Shown here: piece by piece, positions 17,307 through 24,885 of the stretch | Numbering within the stretch: the stretch's first letter is position 1 | Layout: the number at the start of each line of letters is the position of its first letter | Assembly (NCBI RefSeq): GCF_001598375.1 | Contig: NZ_BCYV01000011.1 | Location: 1 to 64,000 of the forward strand | Source: Novosphingobium capsulatum NBRC 12533 | Lineage (GTDB): Bacteria; Pseudomonadota; Alphaproteobacteria; Sphingomonadales; Sphingomonadaceae | Direction: 5' to 3' | Length of the DNA stretch: 64,000 nt | The notes under the pieces: generated by a model | What the model was told of the DNA's origin: nothing | Databases searched by the model: none | What the model saw: only the letters and a program-made list of their open reading frames with translations | Translations under genes and position numbers: made by a program

Positions 17307-17383
17307 AAGGCGATGGATTTCCGCCGGGCATTTTGCCGAACCGCCTGCCGCGCCAAACGGCGCCAGGGCTGATGATTCCTACC
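17307..17383 (+). promoter_or_regulatory. Fluoride riboswitch (crcB motif)
   Basis: The leader of the CLC gene contains GGCGATGGATTTCCGCC at its 5' side, a GC stem-loop region followed by AACCGCC, and the 3' block GCTGATGATTCCTACC. These are the invariant elements of the fluoride riboswitch (GGNGATGG...TCCGCC, ...CTGATGA..CCTAC). It ends about 44 bases before the GTG start of the transporter. Riboswitches of this class turn on fluoride exporters when F- binds. Assigned by eye. Confidence 0.88.
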
Positions 17384-17426
17384 TGAAACCAAGCTGCCCG
17401 ACCGGGCACATGCAACAGGAGGAATC

Positions 17427-18728
17427 GTGCGCGCTTTTTTCACCCGTTCGTTCGTCACGCCGGCCCGCATCCGCTTTGTGCTGGCGCTCCTGGCCATGGC
17501 GCTTGCCGTGGGCACGGCTTGCGCCGGCTTTCTCTGGTCACTCGATGCGGTCACGCGGCTGCGCTTTGCCGCGCCCTGGCTGCTTTATGGCCTGCCGCTG
17601 TGTGGCCTTGCGGTGGCCTGGCTGTATCGCCGCTTTGGCGCGCGGGCAGAGGGCGGCAACAATTTGATCCTCGATGAAATTCACGAACCCGGCGGCGGGG
17701 TGCCGCTGGCCATGGCGCCGCTCGTGCTGATCGGCACGGTGGCCACGCATCTGTTCGGCGGATCGGCCGGGCGTGAAGGCACCGCAGTGCAGCTGGGCGG
17801 CAGCCTGGCGCATGGCCTGGTCGATCGCCTGGGCCTGACCGGCAAGGCCCGGCGCCTGCTGCTGATGGGCGGGGTGGCGGCCGGCTTTGGCGCGGTGTTC
17901 GGCACGCCGCTGGCCGGTGCGGTCTTCGCGATCGAGGTGCTGGCGCTGGGCGGGCTCGACCTGGCTGCCCTGGTGCCGTGCCTGGTGGCGGCGCTGGTGG
18001 GTGATTTCGGCTGCCGGCTGTGGGGTGCGCACCACACGCTCTATCCCCACATCAGCCTGCCACAGACCGATCCCGCCGGTTTTGCCGTCCTCCTCGCCAA
18101 GGCCGCGCTGCTCGGCCTTGCCAGCGGCGTGGTGGCGCGCCTGTTTGCCGAGGCGAACCATGGCGTTGCCGATCTCTACAAGCGTTTTGTTGCCATTCCG
18201 CTGGCGCGGCCGGTAATCGGCGGGGTGCTGGTCATCGCCTTGACCTTTGCCTTTGGCACGCAGGACTATCTCGGGCTGGGTGTGCTGTCAGCCCATCCCG
18301 GCGCGCCCACGCTGCCGGGCTTTTTCGTGGCCGGGCCTGACCGGTGGAGCTGGCTGATCAAGCTGGTGTTTACCGTCGCCACGCTGAGCGCCGGGTTCAA
18401 GGGGGGTGAGGTGACCCCGCTGTTCTTCATCGGCGCGGGTCTGGGCAGTGCGCTCTCGCTCGTGCTGGGCCTGCCGGTGCCGCTCGCGGCTGCAGTGGGC
18501 ATGGTGGCGCTGTTCGGCGCGGCGGCCAACACGCCGGTGGCCTGCGCGGTGATGGGCCTGGAACTGTTCGGGATAGATGCCGCCCCGGTGCTGATCGTGG
18601 CGTGTGTGGCGGGCTATCTCGCTTCGGGCCATGGCGGCATCTATCTGTCGCAGCGGATCGCCCGGCCCAAGTGGCCCCGCCGCAGCGGCGGGGCATCACT
18701 GCGGGCGGTGCGGCACGTCTGGCTCTGA
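17427..18728 (+). CDS. Fluoride/proton antiporter of the CLC family (CLC-F type)
   Basis: 433 residues with about ten hydrophobic segments. The gating region is GGSAGREGTAVQ with Glu117. The ion-binding loop that reads GSGIP in chloride CLCs is instead GGNNLILDEIH (about 76-86), so the chloride-coordinating Ser is missing; these are features I associate with fluoride-specific CLC antiporters. The fluoride riboswitch directly upstream makes fluoride export the likely role. Start GTG at 17427 with AGGAGG 4 bases upstream. The 3' end overlaps the convergent MscS gene by 33 bases. A chloride channel is the alternative but less likely. Confidence 0.88.
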   Translation: MRAFFTRSFVTPARIRFVLALLAMALAVGTACAGFLWSLDAVTRLRFAAPWLLYGLPLCGLAVAWLYRRFGARAEGGNNLILDEIHEPGGGVPLAMAPLVLIGTVATHLFGGSAGREGTAVQLGGSLAHGLVDRLGLTGKARRLLLMGGVAAGFGAVFGTPLAGAVFAIEVLALGGLDLAALVPCLVAALVGDFGCRLWGAHHTLYPHISLPQTDPAGFAVLLAKAALLGLASGVVARLFAEANHGVADLYKRFVAIPLARPVIGGVLVIALTFAFGTQDYLGLGVLSAHPGAPTLPGFFVAGPDRWSWLIKLVFTVATLSAGFKGGEVTPLFFIGAGLGSALSLVLGLPVPLAAAVGMVALFGAAANTPVACAVMGLELFGIDAAPVLIVACVAGYLASGHGGIYLSQRIARPKWPRRSGGASLRAVRHVWL

Positions 18729-19646
18729 CGCCGGGCCGGCGCCCAGCACCGCGCGCAGGCCGGCGGTATCGCGCAGGCGCACTTCCTGCTGCGGATAGGG
18801 CACTTCCACGCCGTGTTCCTGAAACAGCTGCCACAACGCGCGCAGCACCTGGCTGCGCACGTTGCCGGTGCCATCCTGCGGATCTTCGATCGTCACATAG
18901 ATCGCCATGTCGATGCCGCTGGCACCCAGCGCGGTCATCGCCACCGATGGCCCCGGATCGCTCAGCACGCGCGGCGCGGCGCGGGCGGCCTGCAGCATCA
19001 GCTTTTCCGCCATGTCGATATCGGTGCCATAGGCCACGCTGACCGGGATGGTCAGCACGATCTGCGTGTTGGAATAGGACCAGTTTTCGACCTGGGTGGT
19101 CATGAGGATTTCGTTGGGAATCAGGTATTCGCGGTTGTCACGTGTGGCCACCGACACCGCGCGGATGCCGATCTTGCGCACCTGGCCCACGGTGCTGCCC
19201 TTGCCATCGTTGATGGCGATGACGTCTCCGGGCTTGATCGAGCGATCCATCAGCAGGATCAGGCCGGCGATCAGGTTGCCGAAGGTCTTCTGCAGGCCAA
19301 AGCCGATGGCCAGGCCAAAGGCACCGGAAAACACCGTCAGCGCGGTGAAATTGATCCCCAAAAGGTCAATGCCCATGAAGAACGCCAGCGCCCAGACCAT
19401 GAGCGAGACGATCTTTTCGCCCAAGACCTGCTGCACCGGATCGAGACTGGTGGCGCGGGCAAAGAAATAGCGGGCCAGCCGGCTGCCCAGCCGGGCCAGC
19501 ATGAACATGGCAAAGACCACCAGCACCATCTTGCCGGCGTTGAACACCGAGATGTGATAGTGCCCGACGTCAAACCCGAGATCGTCGAGCGACTGGAGGA
19601 AATCGCCGACCTGGCGATGCGTCTTGTGGCTGACCCAGCTGCTCAT
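18696..19646 (-). CDS. Small-conductance mechanosensitive channel (MscS family)
   Basis: 316 residues. Two or three hydrophobic segments are followed by the pore helix region TVFSGAFGLAIGFGLQKTFGNLIAG, the Gly/Ala-rich TM3 of MscS, and a cytoplasmic beta domain starting FDRSIKPGDVI-like (MDRSIKPGDVIAIND). It opens under membrane tension to release solutes. The ATG overlaps the stop of metC (ATGA), so both are in one transcript. Its 3' end overlaps the convergent CLC gene. Confidence 0.92.
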   Translation of the reverse strand: MSSWVSHKTHRQVGDFLQSLDDLGFDVGHYHISVFNAGKMVLVVFAMFMLARLGSRLARYFFARATSLDPVQQVLGEKIVSLMVWALAFFMGIDLLGINFTALTVFSGAFGLAIGFGLQKTFGNLIAGLILLMDRSIKPGDVIAINDGKGSTVGQVRKIGIRAVSVATRDNREYLIPNEILMTTQVENWSYSNTQIVLTIPVSVAYGTDIDMAEKLMLQAARAAPRVLSDPGPSVAMTALGASGIDMAIYVTIEDPQDGTGNVRSQVLRALWQLFQEHGVEVPYPQQEVRLRDTAGLRAVLGAGPASEPDVPHRPQ

Positions 19647-20875
19647 CGTGCTGCTGCCCAGGCGGCCAGCGCCTGTTCGAGATCGGCAATCAGATCGTCG
19701 GCGTCTTCCAGCCCGATGGCGAGGCGCACGGCAAAGCGATCGGCCGCGTCCATGTCGGGCCGGGGCCAGGGGCTGGCGGTGCGGATCGCGGCGGGATCGA
19801 CCGGCGTGGCCAGGCTTTCAAACCCGCCAAAGCTGTAGCCGATGCCGAACAGGGCCAGCGCATCGATCAAGGCATCGCGCGCCTTGGCCGTGCCGCCCTT
19901 GAGCACGAAGCTGAACAGCCCGCAGCCGCCGGTGAAATCGCGGCGCCAGTAATCGTGGCCGGCCGATCCCGGCAGCATCGGGCATAGCACGCGCGCCACC
20001 TCGGGCCGGGTATCGAGCCATTGCGCCACGCGCAGCGCGGCCGCGGTGGCGGCATCGAGGCGCAGCGCCATGGTGCGCAGACCGCGCAGCATGATTGCGG
20101 CATCGTCTGGCGAAACCACCAGGCCCAGGTTCTGGCTGCGCAGGCGCAGCTTGCCATACCAGTGCGCGCCGGCCGTGGCGCTGCCCATCACCACGTCGGA
20201 ATGGCCGCTGACGTGTTTGGTCAGCGACATGATGCTGATATCCGCGCCATGGGTCAGCGGGGCAAAGCCCAAGGGAGAGGCCCAGGTATTGTCCACCAGC
20301 ACGGCCAGACCCTGTGCCTTGGCCGCGCCGATCAGCGCGGGCATGTCGGGCACTTCCATGGTCAGGCTGCCTGGCGCTTCCAGCAGCACGGCCTTTGCGC
20401 CGGGGCACAGCGCGGCAAAGGCGGCGGTGTCCATGGGATCGAACCAGATCGTCTTCACGCCGAAATCGGCCAGCAGGCCGCGCGCCATGGCGCGGCTGGG
20501 CTCATAGGCATTGTCGGTCAGCAGCAGCGTATCGCCGGGCCGCAGCACGGTGAGCAGCGCGCCGCAGATCGCGCTGACGCCCGAGGGATAAAGCACAGTG
20601 CCGCCGCCCTCGGCGCCCGGTTCCAGGCTGGTCAGTGCCTCGGCCAGGGCCCATTGCGTGGGCGCACCGCGCCGGCCGTAATAGAAATGCCCATCGGCGT
20701 TGCCGGGGTGGCTGCGCAGGGCAGCCATATCGGGATAGAGGTGCGTGCTGGCGCGCCACACCGGCGGGTTGACGACCGCGCCGGGCTGGCCGGGCGTGCC
20801 GGTCCATTCCGGCCGGCGCCCGGCGGCAACGATGCGGGTGGCGGTCTTGAGCGGCTTGTCGGAAGGGGCAGTCAT
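19643..20875 (-). CDS. metC: Cystathionine beta-lyase (PLP, Cys/Met metabolism family)
   Basis: 410 residues. Pyridoxal-phosphate enzyme of the gamma-family that splits cystathionine to homocysteine, pyruvate and ammonia. The PLP lysine is in SIMSLTKHVSGHSD (about residue 218), with upstream FYYGRRGAPT and the PSGVSAI phosphate-binding segment. The length matches MetC. The frame begins at TTG 20887 but the ATG at 20875 is preferred. It lies 95 bases after the mercaptopyruvate sulfurtransferase gene and overlaps mscS. Cystathionine gamma-synthase is less likely because of the YGRRGxPT pattern. Confidence 0.9.
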   Translation of the reverse strand: MTAPSDKPLKTATRIVAAGRRPEWTGTPGQPGAVVNPPVWRASTHLYPDMAALRSHPGNADGHFYYGRRGAPTQWALAEALTSLEPGAEGGGTVLYPSGVSAICGALLTVLRPGDTLLLTDNAYEPSRAMARGLLADFGVKTIWFDPMDTAAFAALCPGAKAVLLEAPGSLTMEVPDMPALIGAAKAQGLAVLVDNTWASPLGFAPLTHGADISIMSLTKHVSGHSDVVMGSATAGAHWYGKLRLRSQNLGLVVSPDDAAIMLRGLRTMALRLDAATAAALRVAQWLDTRPEVARVLCPMLPGSAGHDYWRRDFTGGCGLFSFVLKGGTAKARDALIDALALFGIGYSFGGFESLATPVDPAAIRTASPWPRPDMDAADRFAVRLAIGLEDADDLIADLEQALAAWAAAR

Positions 20876-20970
20876 GCCCGCGTGCAAAGCACAGATGCGC
20901 CCATTCCGAAAGCCTGCAAACAGATGCGCCGCGCCCGGCAGATCAATGCAACGCGATCAATCTACGCCGG

Positions 20971-21828
20971 TCAATCTACCAGGCAGGTGGCCGGGCCGGT
21001 TTCCTTGGGCGTGGCGGGATCGGCGCCCCATTCGCTCCAGCTGCCATCATATAGCGCCACGTCGGTCTTGCCGAGCAGGTGCAGGGCAAAGATCACGACA
21101 TTGGCCGTCATCCCCGAACCGCAGCTGGCGATGACCGGGCGATCGAGATCGACTCCGGCGTCGGCAAAGGCGGCGCGCAGGCCATCGGGCTTTTTCCAGG
21201 TGCCATCAGCAGCGAACAGGCTGGCATAGGGCACGTTGCGCGCGCCGGGAATGTGGCCGCTGGCCAGCGCCGGGTTGGTTTCCTTGACATCGCCGGTAAA
21301 GCGGCCGGCGCCGCGCGCATCGACCAGCTGTTCGGCATGGCTGGACAGGTTGTCGAGCACTTGCGCCTTGGAACGCAGCGCGCTCAGGTCGCTCCACGCG
21401 GTGAAATGGCGGTGACGCAGGGTTTCGCGCCCTTGCGCGCAGGGGCGCCCTTCGGCCTTCCACTTGGCGATCCCGCCATCGAGCAGCGCCACGTTCTGCG
21501 CGCCGAACAGTGTCAGCAGAAACCAGGCGCGGGTGGACGATTTAATCGGGCTGTCATCGTAAAGCACGATGCGGCTGCCATCGCCCAGGCCCAGGCTTTG
21601 CATGCGGCTGGCGAATTTTTCCGCCGGGGGCAGCGTGTTGGGCAGGCCGGTGGCGTTGTCCACCAAGTTGCCCAGATCCATGAAGACAGTGCCAGGAATG
21701 TGGCACGCCTCATACTCCAGCGCGGCATCGCGCTTGTGTTCGGGCAAAAAGCAACTGGCATCGACGATGCGCAGATCGCTCGCACCCATCTCGTTGGCGA
21801 GCCATTGGGTGGAGACCAGCGGTTCCAT
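20971..21828 (-). CDS. sseA: 3-mercaptopyruvate sulfurtransferase
   Basis: 285 residues with two tandem rhodanese domains. The N-terminal domain is inactive (RIVDAS.. to about 135) and the C-terminal domain contains the active-site loop CGSGMTA with Cys at about 235, which identifies mercaptopyruvate rather than thiosulfate sulfurtransferase (CRKGVT). It transfers sulfur from 3-mercaptopyruvate to thiol acceptors. It sits next to metC, suggesting a sulfur amino acid role. Confidence 0.92.
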   Translation of the reverse strand: MEPLVSTQWLANEMGASDLRIVDASCFLPEHKRDAALEYEACHIPGTVFMDLGNLVDNATGLPNTLPPAEKFASRMQSLGLGDGSRIVLYDDSPIKSSTRAWFLLTLFGAQNVALLDGGIAKWKAEGRPCAQGRETLRHRHFTAWSDLSALRSKAQVLDNLSSHAEQLVDARGAGRFTGDVKETNPALASGHIPGARNVPYASLFAADGTWKKPDGLRAAFADAGVDLDRPVIASCGSGMTANVVIFALHLLGKTDVALYDGSWSEWGADPATPKETGPATCLVD

Positions 21829-21903
21829 GAATTTCTCCTGCCTGCGTGCGACCCGTCTGGCGCGGGTTGATTTTGGACGCTGAACTTAATCCTGCGGGGC
21901 GAT

Positions 21904-21935
21904 GGCGTCGATTGCAAAAATAGCCAATCGACGCC
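21904..21935 (-). terminator. Strong hairpin after the Pro/Ala-rich membrane protein gene
   Basis: A perfect 11-bp stem GGCGTCGATTG/CAATCGACGCC with a ten-base loop lies about 30 bases downstream of the stop at 21966. It is most likely a transcription end for the minus-strand gene. No clear T run follows on that strand. Confidence 0.55.
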
Positions 21936-21965
21936 CCGTTTCGTTTCACTTTTCGCCGCAGCCTC

Positions 21966-23312
21966 TCACAGCGCAGGCAGGGGCATGGGCCGCTGATCGA
22001 GCGTTTCGAATACGCGTGGCCCCTGATCGAGGCGAAAGGGTTGCAGCCGCGCGGCCGGATCGCCCGGCGCGGCCGGCTGGCCGACCAGGAACGCGGCATG
22101 GGCATGGGCCGCGCCGCCATCGTCCTCGCGCGTGGCCCAGACGCCAGCGCGCACGATCGGCACGAACAACTGCGCGGCGCCGGCGCGAATCGTCAGGATG
22201 GTGGACAGCGGCAGGCGCATTTCGGCCGGTACCGTCACGCTCTGGCCCGGCTCGAGCCGGGCAATCGTGCGCAGCGGCGGCAGTTCCGGCCCGGCCAGAC
22301 CCAGTTGCTCGTCCATCGGGCGCGAGGCATGGGCCGAGGTCATGTCGCCCGACAGGGCGATGTCGGTCAGCGCGTGGGGCGCATGGTTGGTCAGCACCAG
22401 CCGGCATGACAGCGTGGCATTGACCAGCGTGGCGCTGAGGCGGTCAGCGTGAAGCGCCACATCCAGCCCGCGCGGCAGGCCAGTAGCGGCAAGATCGCTG
22501 GGCGGCATTTCCACCGGCGCCGCCGGCGCGGGACGCGGCGCTGGGCGATAAGGCGCGGGCGGCGGCGCAACCGGCACTGGTGCCTCGATTACCGGTTCGG
22601 GCGCCGTGGTGTCGGCCGCGCGGCGCCGGCGCCGGGCAAACAGCACGATCACCACGGCCAGCGCGGCGATCCCGGCGGCCCAGGGCCACCAGGCGTTTTC
22701 GCTGCTGCTTGCGCCGGTGTCCGGTGCGGGCGTGTCGCTGGCAAGCGGCGCCGGTTCGCTGGTGGTGCTGGCATCGGGCAGCGGGGTTGCTGGCGGCAGA
22801 TCGGGCGTCGGGCTGGCTACGGGAGACGGCGTGGCGCTGGGCGTTGCGGTGTCCTGGGGCAGGGGGACGAGGCGGGGGGCTGGTGCTGGCGCTGCCGCTG
22901 CCGCGGGGGTTTCTGCGCGTGTGGCAGGCCGGCGCGTGGGCGTGGCCGCGGCGCGGCTGGGCTTGGCCTGTGGCAGGGTGATGACTGTGGGCGCGGTGGT
23001 TGGCGCTGTGGGCAGCAGGTTCGATCCCGCCGGGGCCGCCGGCTTGATCACCGGGGCAGGGCTGGGAGAATTGAGCGTGGGCAGCGTGGGCGCGGGCACG
23101 GCCGGGGTAATCGGCTGGGTGGTGGCCGGTTGGCCCGTAGCCGCCGCCGTTTGGGCCTGGGCCTGTGCCGGGACCAAAGCAGCCGGTGCCGCGATGAGCA
23201 GGGCCGATGCCGATAGGGCCGACGCCAGCAGGGCGGCGCGCGGTGATCCGGTTGCCGATGAACGTGAGAGGAAAATGCCGCGCATGGCCTGGCCTGAACT
23301 GCCTCGTTTCAT
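21966..23312 (-). CDS. Unknown Pro/Ala-rich membrane-anchored protein
   Basis: 448 residues. A signal-type N-terminus (LLASALSASALLIAAPAALV) is followed by about 150 low-complexity residues rich in Pro, Ala and Thr. One transmembrane helix at about 210-230 (WWPWAAGIAALAVVIVLF) ends in RRRRR, then a Pro-rich linker and a C-terminal domain of about 180 residues with beta-sheet character (LDVALHADRLSATLVNATL...). The RRRRR stop-transfer suggests the C-terminal domain is cytoplasmic and the Pro/Thr-rich part periplasmic. I see no known family. The ATG at 23312 is preferred; others are possible. Confidence 0.72.
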   Translation of the reverse strand: MKRGSSGQAMRGIFLSRSSATGSPRAALLASALSASALLIAAPAALVPAQAQAQTAAATGQPATTQPITPAVPAPTLPTLNSPSPAPVIKPAAPAGSNLLPTAPTTAPTVITLPQAKPSRAAATPTRRPATRAETPAAAAAPAPAPRLVPLPQDTATPSATPSPVASPTPDLPPATPLPDASTTSEPAPLASDTPAPDTGASSSENAWWPWAAGIAALAVVIVLFARRRRRAADTTAPEPVIEAPVPVAPPPAPYRPAPRPAPAAPVEMPPSDLAATGLPRGLDVALHADRLSATLVNATLSCRLVLTNHAPHALTDIALSGDMTSAHASRPMDEQLGLAGPELPPLRTIARLEPGQSVTVPAEMRLPLSTILTIRAGAAQLFVPIVRAGVWATREDDGGAAHAHAAFLVGQPAAPGDPAARLQPFRLDQGPRVFETLDQRPMPLPAL

Positions 23313-23442
23313 GATGTGTCGCACTGGCCGGATACGGCCGGATGGCGTTGAATAGTGCCTGAACGGGCGGGCGCAAGCCGCCGGGTTGCGTCATCGCCGG
23401 GTTTCGGTGCATGGCGCGCGCAACAGAAAGGATTTTCCCGCC

Positions 23443-23922
23443 ATGTCAGATCCCCATCGTCCGGCTTCCGGCCATCCGGCCCCGCTGCACCTGGGCCAGA
23501 CCAGCGCCCTGCCGGCATCGCCCGAGGAAGCGGTGCTGGACTATGTGCCCAATCCGCGTAGCGGCACGCTCTATCTCGTGCGCTTTGCCGCGCCGGAATT
23601 CACCTCGCTGTGCCCGGTCACCGGCCAGCCCGATTTTGCCCACCTGGTGATCGACTATGCGCCGGGCGAAACCATCGTCGAATCCAAGTCGCTCAAGCTC
23701 TTCCTCGGCGCGTTCCGCAACCATAACGGCTTTCATGAAGACGTGACCGTGGGCATTGGCCAGCGCCTGTTCGACGAGATGAAGCCGCAGTGGCTGCGCA
23801 TCGGCGGTTACTGGTATCCGCGCGGCGGCATTCCGATCGATGTGTTCTGGCAATCCGGCCCGCCACCCGCAGCCCTGTGGCTGCCCGACCAGGGCGTGCC
23901 GGGCTATCGCGGGCGCGGCTGA
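23443..23922 (+). CDS. queF: NADPH-dependent 7-cyano-7-deazaguanine reductase
   Basis: 159 residues, the single-domain (YkvM-like) form. It reduces preQ0 to preQ1 in queuosine synthesis. The catalytic Cys57 lies in [13 protein letters not shown] with Asp64, and ESKSLKLFL (about 79-87) and HNGFHED are family signatures. The frame begins upstream, but the ATG at 23443 has AAAGGA 13 bases before it. No preQ1 riboswitch was seen upstream. A strong terminator follows. Confidence 0.94.
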   Translation: MSDPHRPASGHPAPLHLGQTSALPASPEEAVLDYVPNPRSGTLYLVRFAAPEFTSLCPVTGQPDFAHLVIDYAPGETIVESKSLKLFLGAFRNHNGFHEDVTVGIGQRLFDEMKPQWLRIGGYWYPRGGIPIDVFWQSGPPPAALWLPDQGVPGYRGRG

Positions 23923-23952
23923 AGACACAGGCGCCTTGCCACGGATGGACGC

Positions 23953-23980
23953 AAAAGGGGCGATTCGGCCCCTTTTGTTT
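23953..23980 (+). terminator. Intrinsic terminator of queF
   Basis: Nine-bp stem AAAAGGGGC/GCCCCTTTT (23953-23961 and 23968-23976) with a six-base loop and a T-rich 3' side (TGTTTTG). Confidence 0.85.
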
Positions 23981-24006
23981 TGCATGACTGTCACGCGCGG
24001 GACCCG

Positions 24007-24102
24007 TTAACCATCAAAATGTCAGGTTGAAGTGGTTTTATCCGCACGGATACAGCAGGTTGCGACAATCATTTACCATTGCTTAGGATGCTTTTGCCAA
24101 AA
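24007..24102 (+). promoter_or_regulatory. Upstream control region of Flp pilin 1 (CtrA-like boxes)
   Basis: Contains TTAACCAT at 24007-24014 and, at 24071-24102, ATTTACCATTGCTTAGG followed by TTTGCCAAAA. The latter recurs almost identically before the second pilin gene (24492-24523). TTTA-N7-TTAG and TTAACCAT resemble the alphaproteobacterial CtrA consensus TTAA-N7-TTAA and its half-site. A promoter is implied by the conservation. Confidence 0.45.
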
Positions 24103-24136
24103 ACGCGGCAGGGGGCCGGAAACAGGAGACTTGGAT

Positions 24137-24319
24137 ATGACCTTTTTCCGCCAGCTGATTACCGACACCGAAGGCGCCACCGCCATCGAATATGGCCTGA
24201 TTGCCGCCCTCATCTCCGTTGCCGCGATCACTGCCATGGGGACGCTCGGCAACTCGCTGTCCAACACGTTCAATTTCGTGTCGAACGACATGAACAACGC
24301 CTCTGACGGTCACCTCTAA
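24137..24319 (+). CDS. Flp/Fap-type pilin 1
   Basis: 60 residues of the Flp type IVb pilin family. The prepilin has DTEGATAIEYGLIAALIS, the Glu-containing processing site with the conserved 'GATAIEYGLIA' core. The hydrophobic helix (about 18-43) polymerises into the pilus. An RBS, CAGGAGA, precedes the ATG. No tad/cpa assembly genes are in the window, so assembly must be encoded elsewhere or this is an orphan copy. Nearly identical to the second pilin. Confidence 0.92.
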   Translation: MTFFRQLITDTEGATAIEYGLIAALISVAAITAMGTLGNSLSNTFNFVSNDMNNASDGHL

Positions 24320-24354
24320 GGCGCCAGCGGAACGGCCGTGATCGGCCGGGCCAG

Positions 24355-24388
24355 GCCTGTGCACGGTTTGGGGTAACCGTGCACAGGC
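24355..24388. terminator. 14-bp hairpin between pilin genes
   Basis: A perfect 14-bp stem (starting GCCTGTGCACGG) with a six-base loop TGGGGT lies 35 bases after the first pilin stop. No T run follows, so it may be a terminator or an mRNA-stabilising end. Confidence 0.6.
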
Positions 24389-24491
24389 TGTGCTGCCTGC
24401 GTGGCCGGCAACCCCTTTTCAAAAAATTAAGGCTATTACTGACCGAAAGTTAGTGTTTCGGCCGGTTCAGCTACGCAAAAATGCGTAGGCC

Positions 24492-24523
24492 ATTTACCAT
24501 TGGTTAGGGGGAGTTTGCCAAAA
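24492..24523 (+). promoter_or_regulatory. Second copy of the pilin upstream element
   Basis: ATTTACCATTGGTTAGGGG followed by TTTGCCAAAA aligns with 24071-24102 upstream of the first pilin gene at the same distance from the start codon. It includes a CtrA-like TTTA-N7-TTAG. Conservation of upstream sequence indicates the gene was duplicated with its promoter. Confidence 0.5.
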
Positions 24524-24557
24524 GAGCAGCGGGGTTACTCAAACAGGAGACTTGGAC

Positions 24558-24740
24558 ATGACCTTCTTCCGCAAGCTCATCAAGGACACCGAAGGCGCCA
24601 CCGCCATCGAATACGGCCTGATCGCTGCTCTCATCGCTGTTGCCGCCATCACCGCCATGGGCGCGCTGGGCAACTCGCTTGGCAACACTTTCAACCTCGT
24701 GTCGAACGACATGAACAACGCTTCGGACGGCAAGCTCTAA
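24558..24740 (+). CDS. Flp/Fap-type pilin 2
   Basis: 60 residues, about 88% identical by eye to the first pilin (differences such as RQLIT to RKLIK and NFVS to NLVS). The conserved GATAIEYGLIAALI core and the C-terminal NASDGKL are present. The RBS and leader match the first copy, so this is a tandem duplication. A strong terminator follows. Its role in adhesion is inferred from the family. Confidence 0.92.
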   Translation: MTFFRKLIKDTEGATAIEYGLIAALIAVAAITAMGALGNSLGNTFNLVSNDMNNASDGKL

Positions 24741-24849
24741 GGCTTGATCCTGGCGCGATCGCCCGGGCCACGCCGATGCGGCGGCCGGGGCGGTCCCCAG
24801 GTCTGCGACGGTCGCCAGCGATCGGGGCGCAGACCATCCACGGTAGAGG

Positions 24850-24882
24850 GAAAGGGGGGCGGAAACGCCCCCCTTTCTTTTT
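24850..24882 (+). terminator. Intrinsic terminator of pilin 2
   Basis: Twelve-bp stem with six G/C pairs in a row (GAAAGGGGGGCG/CGCCCCCCTTTC), GAAA loop and a T-run (TTTTT). It sits between the pilin and the convergent aldo/keto reductase gene and may act on both strands. Confidence 0.9.
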
Positions 24883-24885
24883 GTG

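Noticed and set aside
20876..20970. SAM riboswitch upstream of metC
   Set aside because: No SAM-II or other SAM motif visible in the 95-base gap.
23325..23442. preQ1 riboswitch upstream of queF
   Set aside because: I looked for the short pseudoknot motif and saw no match.
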